Numbered from the stretch's first letter, positions 36,415 to 47,197 are shown. The stretch is DNA of 64,000 nt from Pedobacter suwonensis (GCF_900111825.1 NZ_FOJM01000018.1:98753-162752); one strand, 5' to 3'. The notes: generated by a model not told the origin, from the letters alone. Made by a program: numbers and translations.

Positions 36415-38115
36415 TTAGTAACCTGGGTTTTGCTGCAATTTACCACCTGATGCTAAAATTTCGGCTCTTGGTATTGGTAACCAATAGTGTTTGGTTTCGA
36501 ACTTGCGTCCGTCTAACGCAACTTTAGGCGTATAAGTAAAACCGTTATTTGTTTTGGTAATCGTCACGCCGCCGGCAGGTTTGTTTTCGGTTACATCAGC
36601 AATTTTCCACCTCCTTACATCATAAAAACGATGTTCTTCGAAAGCAAGTTCTACCCTACGCTCATAGCGTACCGCATCGCGCATTTGTGTCTGTGTAATT
36701 CCGATTGCCAATGCAGGCATATTAACGCCTGGCCTGGCCCTCACCATGTTTACAGCATCTCTTGCAGACATGGTAGATCCCGAAGGAACAGCATCAGGTC
36801 CATAAGCTTCATTTGCAGCTTCAGCATAGTTAAGCAAAATTTCTGCATATCTAAAATAAATCCATGGTTGAAAACCTGCATTGCCCCATGGATTTTGTAA
36901 TGGATAGGCATCATTCATGAATTTTTTAAGGTAATATCCGGTTTTACTGGTATTCCAGTTGTCATTTCCATCTTTACTGTCTCTTCCTCCCGGTACAAAG
37001 GTTTCTACGTTACGCTCACGGTAGGCTGCGCCATTATACAAAATGGTAGCTGCAAAACGTGGATCACGACCTTTATACGGTTCGTTGCTATCATAACCAG
37101 AGGTGGGATCGGTTATCGGTTTACCGTTGGCCATTTCGTAATCATCTACCAGGTTCTGCATTGGTAAATTTCCGCCCCAACCGCCATAACCATTAGGCCC
37201 GTTTGCAATTTCCAAATGGGTATGGTTGGCATTTTTGGTAAACAACCTTGCAAAAATAACTTCATTACTCTGGTCAGTTAAAAACAAGTTTGCGTATCCC
37301 CCGGTATATATTCCATATTTATTTAAAGAGATCACCGCCTGGGCTGCCGTAACAGCTGCCTGCCAGGTACCTGCATTATACAACGGACTTGCAGCATACA
37401 ACAGTAAACGCGACTTAAGTGCCAATGCCGCACCTTTAGTAGCTCTACCAATTAACCAGCTGCCACTATTATCTAAAGGTAAATCTGCAGCAGCCTGATC
37501 GAGCTGACCGGCCACATAATCTATAGATTCTTTAATCGAAGCACGTTGAAACAATGCCGGATCTTGTAGATTATCCGAAAGCTCAACTATCTTATCGCCC
37601 ATTAAGACGATGCCGCCGTAGTTTCTGATTAAATCCTGATAACGAAAAGCCCTGATGAATTTAATCTCAGCTATCAATTGTTTTTTATGTGTTGCACTCA
37701 TTGAAATTTTGGACAGTACTGATAGTGCGTAATTACATTCTCTGATACCGCGATAACTTCTTCCCCAATATACGCCAGCGCTTCCTAAATTTTCGGGAGC
37801 CAGCTGCCCTCTCTGGATCAACCAGGTCGCATCATCATTATTGTAAACAGATTCATCAGTAAAAGAACTCCACATGCTGTATTCAAAACCTCTGCCAAAA
37901 CCTGGTACAGATCCATCACCTTCTTTATCCTGTAAGCGTGTGCCCAGATACCGGTTGGTTATATAAGCCTCTAATGCTGTCGTATCATTTTCTATGGTAG
38001 CAGGCAAAAGAATATCTGTTGGTTCGACGTTTAAAATTTCTTTTTTACAGCCCAGCATAGCCCCCGAAACAAGGGATAGGCCTAAAAGTGTTATATATAT
38101 TGATTTGATTTTCAT
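36415..38115 (-). CDS. SusD/RagB-family glycan-binding lipoprotein (galactan locus)
   Basis: 566 residues. A lipoprotein signal ends in SGAMLGCKKE (Cys about 22). The body has the SusD N-terminal block and the RagB C-terminal region (YERRVELAFEEHRFYDVRRW, then HYWLPIPRAEI), ending QNPGY, a common SusD terminus. It binds the locus glycan at the cell surface with the SusC encoded 5 bp upstream. Ligand specificity is inferred from the GH30 and GH35 genes that follow. Confidence 0.92.
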   Translation of the reverse strand: MKIKSIYITLLGLSLVSGAMLGCKKEILNVEPTDILLPATIENDTTALEAYITNRYLGTRLQDKEGDGSVPGFGRGFEYSMWSSFTDESVYNNDDATWLIQRGQLAPENLGSAGVYWGRSYRGIRECNYALSVLSKISMSATHKKQLIAEIKFIRAFRYQDLIRNYGGIVLMGDKIVELSDNLQDPALFQRASIKESIDYVAGQLDQAAADLPLDNSGSWLIGRATKGAALALKSRLLLYAASPLYNAGTWQAAVTAAQAVISLNKYGIYTGGYANLFLTDQSNEVIFARLFTKNANHTHLEIANGPNGYGGWGGNLPMQNLVDDYEMANGKPITDPTSGYDSNEPYKGRDPRFAATILYNGAAYRERNVETFVPGGRDSKDGNDNWNTSKTGYYLKKFMNDAYPLQNPWGNAGFQPWIYFRYAEILLNYAEAANEAYGPDAVPSGSTMSARDAVNMVRARPGVNMPALAIGITQTQMRDAVRYERRVELAFEEHRFYDVRRWKIADVTENKPAGGVTITKTNNGFTYTPKVALDGRKFETKHYWLPIPRAEILASGGKLQQNPGY

Positions 38116-38120
38116 GATGT

Positions 38121-41100
38121 TTAAAATTTAATATTGGCGCCTAAATTAATGATGCGTTGCTGAGGGTAAAACTGTCCGCTACCACTGGTTCCTTCGGGAT
38201 CGTAATCTTTCACTTTAGAAATGGTGAATAAGTTAAAAGCACTGGCATAAACCCTTACTCCAGAAACGTTGATGCGATCTAAGAAGCTGGCCTTAATGTT
38301 ATAGGCAAGCTCTACGTTTTTAAGCCTTAAGAACGAGGCATCATTTAACCAAAAGGTATTATTAAACTGCCCACCGCTAATGGCATTAGATGCACGGTCG
38401 GTTACCCTTGGATAGGTTCCGTTCGGGTTTGCGGCACTAAACCTGTTATCGGCCCAACTGCTGTAAAAGTTACCTACACTACCTGATTCTGGCAAAACGT
38501 ACTGGCTTACCTGGGTTTGTCCGGCTAATACCATCGATAAATCAAAGTTTTTATAAGAAGCACCAAGTGTAAATCCATACGTAATTTGAGGGATGTTGCT
38601 ATATGGCGTTCTGGTTTGGTCATCGGCAGTAATTTTACCATCATTATTGTAATCCAGATATTTAAGATCACCAACTTTCGCCCCGCTAACATGCGGATAA
38701 GCATCTAACTCCTGCTGTGTTCTAAATATACCGATGGCATTATACAGCAGGCCGGCATTTAACGGTCTTCCGGTCTGGCGCTGATAATCCAGTGTTCCGC
38801 TGGCTTCATCAATAAAAATCACTTTACTTTTAGCATAAGTGAAGTTACCTGATGCATTCCATCTGAAACTTTCGCCGTTATGGTTATAACCTAAAGTTGC
38901 TTCAAAACCAGCATTATTCACTTTTCCGATATTTTCTGAAGGTACTAATGGCGTATAGTTCGCGCTGTTATCATTAAATGGATTTACAATACCTGAAGAA
39001 CCTGGTACTGATGCATTACGGGTGGTTAAGATATCAGATCTTTTTTGCTGGAAATAAATGGCCTCAATACTAAAGTTCTTAAACACCGTGGCATTAATAC
39101 CAATATCCAGCTTTTTGGCTACCTCCCAGGTAATGTTTGGATTTGCCAGTTTAACCAGGTTTACGCCCGGTTGTATGGTTGATGATGTGGCGCCCGGGCT
39201 TTGAGCTACAAATCCATTTCCAACCAATACATAATTATCAAAATACTGGAAACCTTTCACATTATCGTTACCCAATGCGCCGTATGATGCCCTGATTTTC
39301 AGATTATCAACAAATTTAACATTATCGCTGAACCAATTTTCTTTTGACATCACCCATCCCACAGATGCAGAAGGAAAATAACCATATCGCTTACCCTCCG
39401 GGAATATAGATGAGCCATCAATACGTAACTGTCCTTCAAACAGGTATTTATCATCATAACTATAAGCTAAACGGCTAATTACACTCTTACGGTTATAGTT
39501 GGTGCTATAACCCGAGTTGAGATAATCGGTAGCGGCAGCACCCCCTTGTGAAAGTTCGGGCAAATTGGTAGACAGAAAGTTAAAACGTTGTGCATCGAAA
39601 TATTCTAAATGGTTTTCGCTTTGCTCATAACCTACAAATGCATTAATATCGTGCAGGTTAAAACGACGTGCGTAATTCAGCTTGATGTTTGAAGTAAGCA
39701 ATGATTCGTTTTTCTGGCTTTCAGTCAGGGTAGCTCTTTGGTTATTGCCACCCGTAATTACACTATTATAAGTTTGAGATGCAGAACTGTATTGGTATAA
39801 CAGATAGGGTTTGTTGAAACTTTTGGTAAATACATTCGATTTATCAGCCGAAAAGAAACCATCAACAGAAAGGCCTTCTACACCTGGAATAATAAAAGTA
39901 GCTCTTAAAATACCATTTAAAACCTGTGTAGGTGATTTACTGGTTCCACCGATATCAGTAACTTGTACCGCAGGATTGGAATTTTCTATACCAGTTGTTG
40001 GTAAACCGTTTGGATAATATGCGGCTACAATTGGTTTTGCCCTGTAAATAGACCTAAAAATATCGCCGGCCCCAACCTGAGGAAACACACGGTTTTCTTG
40101 TCTGCCCGATACCGATAAACCCAATTTTAGGTATTTGGATACGTTAGCATCTACATTTGTGCGGAAATTATATTGGTTGTACTTGGTTGCACCGTTTTTA
40201 TAAATCCCATCCTGGTTAATTGTACCTAATGAAACATAGTATTTAACATCTTCGCTACCGCCATTAACAGAAAGGCTGTGCTGGCTCTGTAAAGCTGTTT
40301 TTTTCAATGTTTGGTCGATCCAATCGGTATTAGGGTACAACAAAGGATCGGAGCCGTTACGGAATTTTTCGATCTGATCTGCCGTGTAAGACTGATTAAG
40401 TCCGCCTGAAGGATTGGAATCAAAATTGATTTCGTTCATAATCTGCGCATAAGTAGCGGCATCTGCCATTTTGGGCAACCTTGTTGGTGAGCTAAAACCC
40501 TGGTTAAAACTATAATTAATAGTTGGTTTGCCGGTTTTACCTTTTTTAGTGGTTACTAAAATAACACCATTGGCCGCTCTGTTACCATAAATAGCTGCAG
40601 AGGCATCTTTTAGTACCGAAACACTTTCAATATCATTAGGATCTAAACGTTCCAGTCCACCAATCTGTCCGGGGATTCCATCTACAACGATTAATACATT
40701 GTTACTCCCTGTGGTAGCCAGGCCCCTGATGGTGATGTTGGAACCGTCATAACCAGGTTCGCCACTTCTGTTGTTGATCACTACGCCGGAAAAACGGCCA
40801 GCTAACGAATTGGATAAGTTGGGTTGCGGACTTTTCACCAGGTCGGCTCCTTTTACCTGCGATATTGATCCGGTAAGGGTTGCTTTCTTCTGGGTTCCGT
40901 AACCCACCACCACTAATTCGTTCAGTGTTTTCGTATCGGCACTCAGCTGAACATTAATGGTTGTTCTATCGCCAACGGTTTGTTCCTGACTGGTGTAACC
41001 CACGTAAGAAAAAACCAATACATCAGTTGTGGATGCTACACTAATGCTATATTTACCTTTTGCATCGGTTTGAACGGCTTTTTCAGTTCCCTTAATCTTA

Positions 41101-41303
41101 ACTGCTACTCCCGGAAATGGCACTCCGTCACTTGTAACAGTACCCGTTACCACAATCTCGCGTGCCAGTTTCATTTTTTCTGACGGTATAGCAAAGGAAG
41201 AGGCGGCTACAGGTAAACTAATTGATAAGATAAATAGAAAAGCCAGTGCTTTAATTTTAAAGCATTTTAAAGGCGAAAATTCCTTCAGATTTTTTTTTCT
41301 CAT
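38121..41303 (-). CDS. SusC/RagA-family TonB-dependent transporter (galactan locus)
   Basis: 1060 residues. After a signal peptide lies a carboxypeptidase-like domain (VTSDGVPFPGVAVKIKG, ~50-130), the linker ELVVVGYGTQKKATLTGS typical of SusC, the plug with ESVSVLKDASAAIYGNRAANG (quoted in part), and a barrel that ends NLGANIKF. It imports oligosaccharides with the SusD partner. The HTCS gene upstream on the same strand ends 226 bp before this start; its binding site should be in that gap, where no obvious dyad was seen. Confidence 0.93.
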   Translation of the reverse strand: MRKKNLKEFSPLKCFKIKALAFLFILSISLPVAASSFAIPSEKMKLAREIVVTGTVTSDGVPFPGVAVKIKGTEKAVQTDAKGKYSISVASTTDVLVFSYVGYTSQEQTVGDRTTINVQLSADTKTLNELVVVGYGTQKKATLTGSISQVKGADLVKSPQPNLSNSLAGRFSGVVINNRSGEPGYDGSNITIRGLATTGSNNVLIVVDGIPGQIGGLERLDPNDIESVSVLKDASAAIYGNRAANGVILVTTKKGKTGKPTINYSFNQGFSSPTRLPKMADAATYAQIMNEINFDSNPSGGLNQSYTADQIEKFRNGSDPLLYPNTDWIDQTLKKTALQSQHSLSVNGGSEDVKYYVSLGTINQDGIYKNGATKYNQYNFRTNVDANVSKYLKLGLSVSGRQENRVFPQVGAGDIFRSIYRAKPIVAAYYPNGLPTTGIENSNPAVQVTDIGGTSKSPTQVLNGILRATFIIPGVEGLSVDGFFSADKSNVFTKSFNKPYLLYQYSSASQTYNSVITGGNNQRATLTESQKNESLLTSNIKLNYARRFNLHDINAFVGYEQSENHLEYFDAQRFNFLSTNLPELSQGGAAATDYLNSGYSTNYNRKSVISRLAYSYDDKYLFEGQLRIDGSSIFPEGKRYGYFPSASVGWVMSKENWFSDNVKFVDNLKIRASYGALGNDNVKGFQYFDNYVLVGNGFVAQSPGATSSTIQPGVNLVKLANPNITWEVAKKLDIGINATVFKNFSIEAIYFQQKRSDILTTRNASVPGSSGIVNPFNDNSANYTPLVPSENIGKVNNAGFEATLGYNHNGESFRWNASGNFTYAKSKVIFIDEASGTLDYQRQTGRPLNAGLLYNAIGIFRTQQELDAYPHVSGAKVGDLKYLDYNNDGKITADDQTRTPYSNIPQITYGFTLGASYKNFDLSMVLAGQTQVSQYVLPESGSVGNFYSSWADNRFSAANPNGTYPRVTDRASNAISGGQFNNTFWLNDASFLRLKNVELAYNIKASFLDRINVSGVRVYASAFNLFTISKVKDYDPEGTSGSGQFYPQQRIINLGANIKF

Positions 41304-41529
41304 TTGGTTTGCACATTAATATTTGGTTAGCAGATCAGATCTATACTTAGATTAACAGAATGTTGTTATCAGATTTTATAGTGATAGAACTGCTTTATAA
41401 GGGGCTAAAGTAGCGCTAACAAACCACATAAAAAGGGTACAAACAATCCAAATTTAAGGGGTAAACAGACCGAAAATGAGCTTAAATGAGGGTTTAAGGC
41501 ATATTTTGAGAAACAGGGAGTAAATACAG

Positions 41530-44500
41530 TTATGGTTTACTTTTTTTACCTGTTGTGTTTATCTGGATATGATTAGAAAATGGCTTCCTGAATTTTTTAA
41601 TGTACTGTGATGGATTTATATTAAACAATTTATAAAACTGCTCTCTAAAATATTTGGGATCGGTAATGCCTACCAGGTATGAAGTTTCCTGAATGGTTTT
41701 ATCAGTATTGATAAAAATTTCGGCCGCTTTCCTTAACCTGATGAAACGGATAAAGCCGTTGGCAGACTGACCTGAAATGGATTTAATTTTACGGTATAAA
41801 TTAGATCTCGACATCGCCAATAAGGCTGATAAGGTATCGATATTAAAATCAGTATCGGTAAGGTGCTCTTCTACAATGCGGATACAGTTATCCAAAAACT
41901 CCTTATATTCTGCAGAGATTTTAATATGGTTGGAGTTGAGTGTAATTTCATTATAAAAGTACTTTTGTAGTGCGTTTTTACTTTTTAATATACTGGCCAC
42001 CCTTGCTTTTAAAAAATCCTTATCAAAAGGTTTACTGATATAATCGTCGGCTCCACCTTCTATGCCTTTAAGTTTAACTTCCGGTGCAGAAATGGCCGTA
42101 AGTAAAATAATCGGGATATGAGAAATGGAAACATCTTCTTTTATTTTGCTGCATAGTTCTATGCCCGTCATGCCGTCCATCATTACATCGCAAATCACAA
42201 TATCAGGTAACAGCTCTTTCGTCATTTCATAACCTTTTTCTCCATTACTGGCTTCATAAAGATGATAATCCATTTTAAAAACCTGTTTAAGGTATTCTCT
42301 GATCTCCAGATTATCATCAATAATAAGCATGCTTTTTGAATCAATGGTGAGCTGGTTATCGATTACCTGCCCCTCGGCAGCCTCTACAACTTTGTTGGCA
42401 CTGATCTCATCCTCTATCAATTCTTTGAACAACGAAGATTCGGTATCCACTAACGCCTCCTCCAATATAACAGCATTTTTAAAATGACTTAAACCACGTA
42501 ATAAAGCAATATTAAACGTAGTTCCCTTATTTTCCACGCTGGTGTAGTTTATGGTGCCTCCATGCATTTCAACAAAAGTTTTAGCCAGGTATAAACCTAT
42601 ACCAAAACCGCCTTTGGCTGATTTATTACCGGGATCCTGATAAAACTTCTCGTACAGTTTTTCTCCTGCTACTTCTACAATACCACAGCCGGAATCTTCA
42701 ACACTAATGATTGCATTTTCCTTGCTGTTATCTACCATCATCTTCACCGTCCCGCCTTCTGGCGTAAATTTTATTGCATTTGAAAGCAGGTTAAAGAACA
42801 CGATTTCCATTTTTTCGCGGTCAGCATAAAAAGCAATCATCTCATCGATACAGCTAAACTCAAGCGTTATATTTTTTGACCGGGCCTGATGTATAAAACA
42901 AAGAAATACCTCTTTACACAGATTTACCAGATTTATCGGTGCTACCTTTAACTTTTCGCCATAAGTATCTGCCTTCCTAAACAACAATAGCTGATCAACC
43001 AAACTTAACAGCCGCTTGGCATTCCGGTATACAATATTTAAATCGGTAGTATCAACGTTATTATCATTTTTGTACAAAAGTTCTTTAACCGGATTGATAA
43101 TTAAGGTAAGCGGTGTGCGGAACTCGTGCGATACGTTGGTAAAGAAAGATAGTTTCTTCTCGCTCAGCTCCTTTTCTTTTTCGCTTTCTATGTGGGCCAG
43201 TTTAATCTGAAATTTTAAATCAGATTGGTGCTCGCGATATTTAAGATAAGCATACACCATACCAAAGAAAGCCAAACCATATAAACAAAAAGCCCACCAG
43301 GTGCGGTACCAAGGTGGCGTAATGATGATCTGGAGCGAATTTCCGGTCATATTCCAAATGCCATCATTGTTTGATGCCCTGATCCTTAAGGTGTATTTAC
43401 CGGGATTTAAGTTGGTATAGGTTACTTTATGTTCACTACCGCTATAATTCCATTTTTTATCAAAACCTTCCAGAAAATAAGCATATTGGTTTTTTTCTGA
43501 CAGTGTATAGTTCAGGGCCACAAAACCGAAAGAAAGCACACTCTGATCGTAAGGCAGGGTAATACTTTTCGTCATGTAAACAGGTAATTTTAAAGGGGAA
43601 TCGTCGCCAGGGAGAATCAGTTTGTTAAAAATCGAAAAATCAGAAAAGTAAACCGCAGGCGCTTCTTTATTATATTTGAGTTGTTGTGGGTTAAAATAAA
43701 CGATGCCTTTGTTACCTGCCACATAAATTTCTCCTTTAGCATTTTTGCAAATGGCTTCATTGGCATAAACGCCGTCCTTTTCATCATAATTTTTAACCGT
43801 GTTGGATACCGGATCGAAAAGCGAAATACCTTGCTCGGTAGTTACCCATAACTTGCCATTGTTATCTTCTACCAGGTCGGTAAAAACATTGCTGGCAAAA
43901 CCATTTTGTTTTGAATATACCTCGAAAGTATTTGTTTTGGCTACATATTTATTCAATCCATCCCGGGTGCAGATCCAAATATTTTGATGCGAATCCTGAT
44001 AAAGACGAATTACAATATTATTGCTAATGCCGCCTTTTTTTGAATTATCGATCCTGTAATTTGTAAACTTTTTGGTTTTAGGGTTAAAACGGCTTAAGCC
44101 ACTGCCGTAGGTTCCTATCCAGATGTTGCCCTGCGCATCTTTTAAAAGGCAGTTTAAATGGTTGTTACTCAATGAGCTTAAATTTTTGGGATCGTTATAA
44201 TAATGCGTGTAAGCTTTGGTTTTATCGTTATAGATTTTTAAGCCGGCATCCGTAGCTAAATAATATTCGCCATGGTTTACTTCTATCAGATCCCTAAAAA
44301 CATCTTCATTGAAAAAAATACCCAGTGCAGAACGATGGTGGTGATGTAGAAATTTGTTCTCTTTTTCGTTATAACGGTCAAATCCATTCTCGCTCATTAC
44401 CCATAAATCACCTTTCAAATCAACAGACAGCTTAATAATATCGTTACTGGATAAACTGTTTAAGTTGTTATTGTGCGAAAGTCTGGTAAAGGAGCGGTTA

Positions 44501-45657
44501 TCCGGATTATATTTATAAAGGCCTTTGTTGCTACCCAGCCAAAAATTGCCCTCATTGCTAATGATTGATTTGATGTCTGCCTGTCCGAAAGGAAGTGAGG
44601 TGAAATTAAACTTGTACTGGTTAAAATCGATTTTACTAAGACCATTTTTACCACATAGCCAGATCATGCCGGTTTTATCACGATAAAAGCTTCCATTGGC
44701 AAAAAATTCGAGTTTATCTATTTTATCCCATTTATTGAGTTTCGTATTTATCCAAAATATTCCTGCACTTCCGCCTACCAGTAATTTTCCGGCACTTAAA
44801 CTCAAAACGTTAAACACAGCAGCATTACCTGTATTACCGCTATTGTAAGTGGTAAACATCTCCTTTTCAGGATCAAAACGGAACAGATCGCCTTTCCAAT
44901 AACACCCGATCCAGATCATTCCCTCATTGTCGATGCAAAGCGTCCAGATGTCATTTGGATTTTTTTGACCGGCGATTTCCTTTTGCATATAATTGGTAAG
45001 CCGCTTTGTTTTTTGATCGAATTTATTCAGCCCATTGCTCCAGTTGCCGAGCCATAAATTGCCAGACGCATCTTCGGCAATGGCATTCACCGATTTTCCT
45101 TTAATGGCATAAGCATTTTTGGGATCGGGCTGATAAACCTTAAATGTTTTTGATTTGCTGTTGTAAAGATTAAATCCATCATCGGTACCTACCCATAATT
45201 TGTTTGTTTTATCGATCAGCAGAGACCAGATCTTGTTATTGCTGAGGGACGTTTTACTGTTTTCTTTATGGTAAAAACGTTCAAATCTCTCGGTAACCGG
45301 ATCGAACCTGTTTAAGCCGTTCATGGTACCCACCCAAAACACGCCATGGCTATCCTCTACCATTGCATTGATGTAGTTATTGGTTAAGGAAGTGCTATCG
45401 CCAGCGATGTTTACATAAATTTTGAAAGAATAACCATCAAATTTACAGAGGCCGTTTTCTGTACCGATCCAGACAAAACCTCTTTTATCTTTTAGTGCAA
45501 CAGTGGTATTTTTAGAGGGGAGACCGTCATTAATACCGTATGTTTTAAGTACATAATGTTCCGGAATAGCCGTTTGATCCTTTACCTGTGCTTTGATGCT
45601 GCTAAAAAACAGCAGGCATTGCAGGGTAAAACCAAATGCTTTGATAAATTTCATCAT
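41530..45657 (-). CDS. Hybrid two-component system regulator (HTCS)
   Basis: 1375 residues in the full HTCS order: signal peptide; about 14 periplasmic beta-propeller repeats (recurrent IWIGT.NGL motifs) to ~700; a Y_Y_Y domain (~725-785); one membrane helix (~790-810); histidine kinase with His ~844 in NVSHEFRTPL; ATPase with DSGCGI and GGFGIGLYLAK; receiver with phospho-acceptor Asp ~1157 in VICDVMMDGMTG; and a C-terminal AraC-type DNA-binding domain. HTCS proteins sense an oligosaccharide in the periplasm and switch on the adjacent locus, here SusC to GH35. All catalytic residues appear intact. Confidence 0.95.
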   Translation of the reverse strand: MMKFIKAFGFTLQCLLFFSSIKAQVKDQTAIPEHYVLKTYGINDGLPSKNTTVALKDKRGFVWIGTENGLCKFDGYSFKIYVNIAGDSTSLTNNYINAMVEDSHGVFWVGTMNGLNRFDPVTERFERFYHKENSKTSLSNNKIWSLLIDKTNKLWVGTDDGFNLYNSKSKTFKVYQPDPKNAYAIKGKSVNAIAEDASGNLWLGNWSNGLNKFDQKTKRLTNYMQKEIAGQKNPNDIWTLCIDNEGMIWIGCYWKGDLFRFDPEKEMFTTYNSGNTGNAAVFNVLSLSAGKLLVGGSAGIFWINTKLNKWDKIDKLEFFANGSFYRDKTGMIWLCGKNGLSKIDFNQYKFNFTSLPFGQADIKSIISNEGNFWLGSNKGLYKYNPDNRSFTRLSHNNNLNSLSSNDIIKLSVDLKGDLWVMSENGFDRYNEKENKFLHHHHRSALGIFFNEDVFRDLIEVNHGEYYLATDAGLKIYNDKTKAYTHYYNDPKNLSSLSNNHLNCLLKDAQGNIWIGTYGSGLSRFNPKTKKFTNYRIDNSKKGGISNNIVIRLYQDSHQNIWICTRDGLNKYVAKTNTFEVYSKQNGFASNVFTDLVEDNNGKLWVTTEQGISLFDPVSNTVKNYDEKDGVYANEAICKNAKGEIYVAGNKGIVYFNPQQLKYNKEAPAVYFSDFSIFNKLILPGDDSPLKLPVYMTKSITLPYDQSVLSFGFVALNYTLSEKNQYAYFLEGFDKKWNYSGSEHKVTYTNLNPGKYTLRIRASNNDGIWNMTGNSLQIIITPPWYRTWWAFCLYGLAFFGMVYAYLKYREHQSDLKFQIKLAHIESEKEKELSEKKLSFFTNVSHEFRTPLTLIINPVKELLYKNDNNVDTTDLNIVYRNAKRLLSLVDQLLLFRKADTYGEKLKVAPINLVNLCKEVFLCFIHQARSKNITLEFSCIDEMIAFYADREKMEIVFFNLLSNAIKFTPEGGTVKMMVDNSKENAIISVEDSGCGIVEVAGEKLYEKFYQDPGNKSAKGGFGIGLYLAKTFVEMHGGTINYTSVENKGTTFNIALLRGLSHFKNAVILEEALVDTESSLFKELIEDEISANKVVEAAEGQVIDNQLTIDSKSMLIIDDNLEIREYLKQVFKMDYHLYEASNGEKGYEMTKELLPDIVICDVMMDGMTGIELCSKIKEDVSISHIPIILLTAISAPEVKLKGIEGGADDYISKPFDKDFLKARVASILKSKNALQKYFYNEITLNSNHIKISAEYKEFLDNCIRIVEEHLTDTDFNIDTLSALLAMSRSNLYRKIKSISGQSANGFIRFIRLRKAAEIFINTDKTIQETSYLVGITDPKYFREQFYKLFNINPSQYIKKFRKPFSNHIQINTTGKKSKP

Positions 45658-45881
45658 TAAAAAGGCAAACCAATAGCTAAAAATTGGTTAGCGGGTGTAA
45701 AGATACAATTTGCCGAGGTATGGTTCAATCCATACATTCCACACCCCCGCAATCGTCATCCTGAAGGATAATTTATTGAGATCTCTTCACTCCGCGCTGC
45801 TCCGGCCGAATGACGATCGAATATTTATAGGACGCTCGAAGTGACAACTTCTTTCAGAATCTTTCCAATTGCATCATTTTT

Positions 45882-46140
45882 TGCCACAGAAACACAGCAT
45901 TGCACGGAGTGAATAAAACTGAGAGTTTACGGTTCTGTTTCTGCAATTGTCTTTATGTAATCGTCCTCCTTAACTTGTTTCAGGATCTATACCGGTAGCA
46001 TTGTTTTGCCACGGAAACACTGTATTGCACGGAGTGAATAAAACTGAGAGTTTACAGTTCTGTTTCTGCAATTGTCTTCATGCAATCGTCCTCCTGAACT
46101 TGTTTCAGGATCTCTAAAGGTAGCATTGTTTTGCCACGGA
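45882..46140. repeat. 125-bp tandem repeat, two full copies and a partial third
   Basis: The marker TGCCAC recurs at 45882, 46007 and 46132, exactly 125 bp apart, with about 90% identity between units. Each unit holds ACGGAGTGAATAAAACTGAG and a REP-like ACTTGTTTCAGGATCT end. A decayed further copy (TTGCCGCGGAAACACAG) starts near 46340. The whole 45658-46411 interval shows no gene. Confidence 0.75.
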
Positions 46141-46227
46141 AACATGGAGTTAAAAATTTAAGATTTTCTTGTTCAATTTAAGCAATCGTAATACTCAATT
46201 CGTCCGTAATCATTTCAACATGAAAGA

Positions 46228-46246
46228 CCCTGAAATAAATTCAGGG
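46228..46246. repeat. REP-like hairpin CCCTGAA / TTCAGGG
   Basis: Seven-bp arms around a 5-nt loop, followed by GTGACGACC as at 20652-20664. One of at least four related intergenic hairpins in the window. Confidence 0.5.
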
Positions 46247-46411
46247 TGACGACCATGCTAAAGAAATTGAGATAAAGATTCAATCCTATAATGTATCAAC
46301 CATTTAGAATCGTTTCAGGATCTTTACAGGTAGCATTGTTTGCCGCGGAAACACAGATTTACATGGCATTTACTTTACCTTCCAGCTTTAGTCTTTAAGC
46401 TTTTGCCTTTT

Positions 46412-47197
46412 TTATAAATCAGAATAGTCTGTTGGATAAACAAATTTGGTATCGTTTTTAGAAACATTATGCTGATACTCTGGCATAGCCGATAGTTTTT
46501 TCCAATAATCATCTGCTGAGAAGGCTTTCCAGTGTGCATCTCTATCGGCTTTGTTTTCAAAAGTGGTTAAATACATGAGGTTAGGCATGCGGCTTCCGGC
46601 AATTACTTCCCCATAAAATACCGCATTAAAATTTAACCTTTTAAATAAACCAATCTCGTCGCCTTTGTTAAACATTTGCACTTTGTTCTGAAAATATTTC
46701 TCCGTGGGTGCTTCGTAGCTTCTTAATTCGTAAACCCGTTCTTTCATTGGCGATTTTATATTGGGCAGCATAAAATGAGGTGCATCTTCAAAAGCTTTCA
46801 ATACAATAGATTCCAGCCGCTCAAAAGGGGCATCGTTGTAAATTGCATCAAGATAAGCTTTACCATCAACAGCATATTGTTTGTCTTTTGACAGTTTTTT
46901 ATCCAGTTCCAAAATTCCATTAAGCGATTTTAGTGGAATAAATACATAAATGAGTTTTTCGGTAATTCCGGCCTGATCGCTTACTATTGGCTTAAACACA
47001 CCCACCTTCGCTATTCCATTGCGATGTAATGCAGGCAAATACGCTTTTTGCAAATAATCGTCTACTGCCTTTTCCTGGGCATCGGTTTTGAGGTGGTAAA
47101 TTTTGATCTGATAGAAATCTATTGAGGCATTAGCCGCAAATGCACTGGATAACAGTAAAAATAAAAACAGACAAGATATTTTGATTTTGGACAACAT
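46412..47197 (-). CDS. NIPSNAP-family secreted protein
   Basis: 261 residues. A signal peptide (to about residue 24, FAANAS) precedes two ferredoxin-like NIPSNAP halves; the second is clear, with VYELRSYEAPTEKYFQNKVQMF (quoted in part), FYGEVIAGSRMPNLMYLTTF and WKAFSADDYWKKL. The biochemical role of NIPSNAP proteins in bacteria is unknown. It lies downstream of the S9 peptidase, separated by 290 bp with a very long hairpin, so it probably has its own promoter. Confidence 0.85.
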   Translation of the reverse strand: MLSKIKISCLFLFLLLSSAFAANASIDFYQIKIYHLKTDAQEKAVDDYLQKAYLPALHRNGIAKVGVFKPIVSDQAGITEKLIYVFIPLKSLNGILELDKKLSKDKQYAVDGKAYLDAIYNDAPFERLESIVLKAFEDAPHFMLPNIKSPMKERVYELRSYEAPTEKYFQNKVQMFNKGDEIGLFKRLNFNAVFYGEVIAGSRMPNLMYLTTFENKADRDAHWKAFSADDYWKKLSAMPEYQHNVSKNDTKFVYPTDYSDL

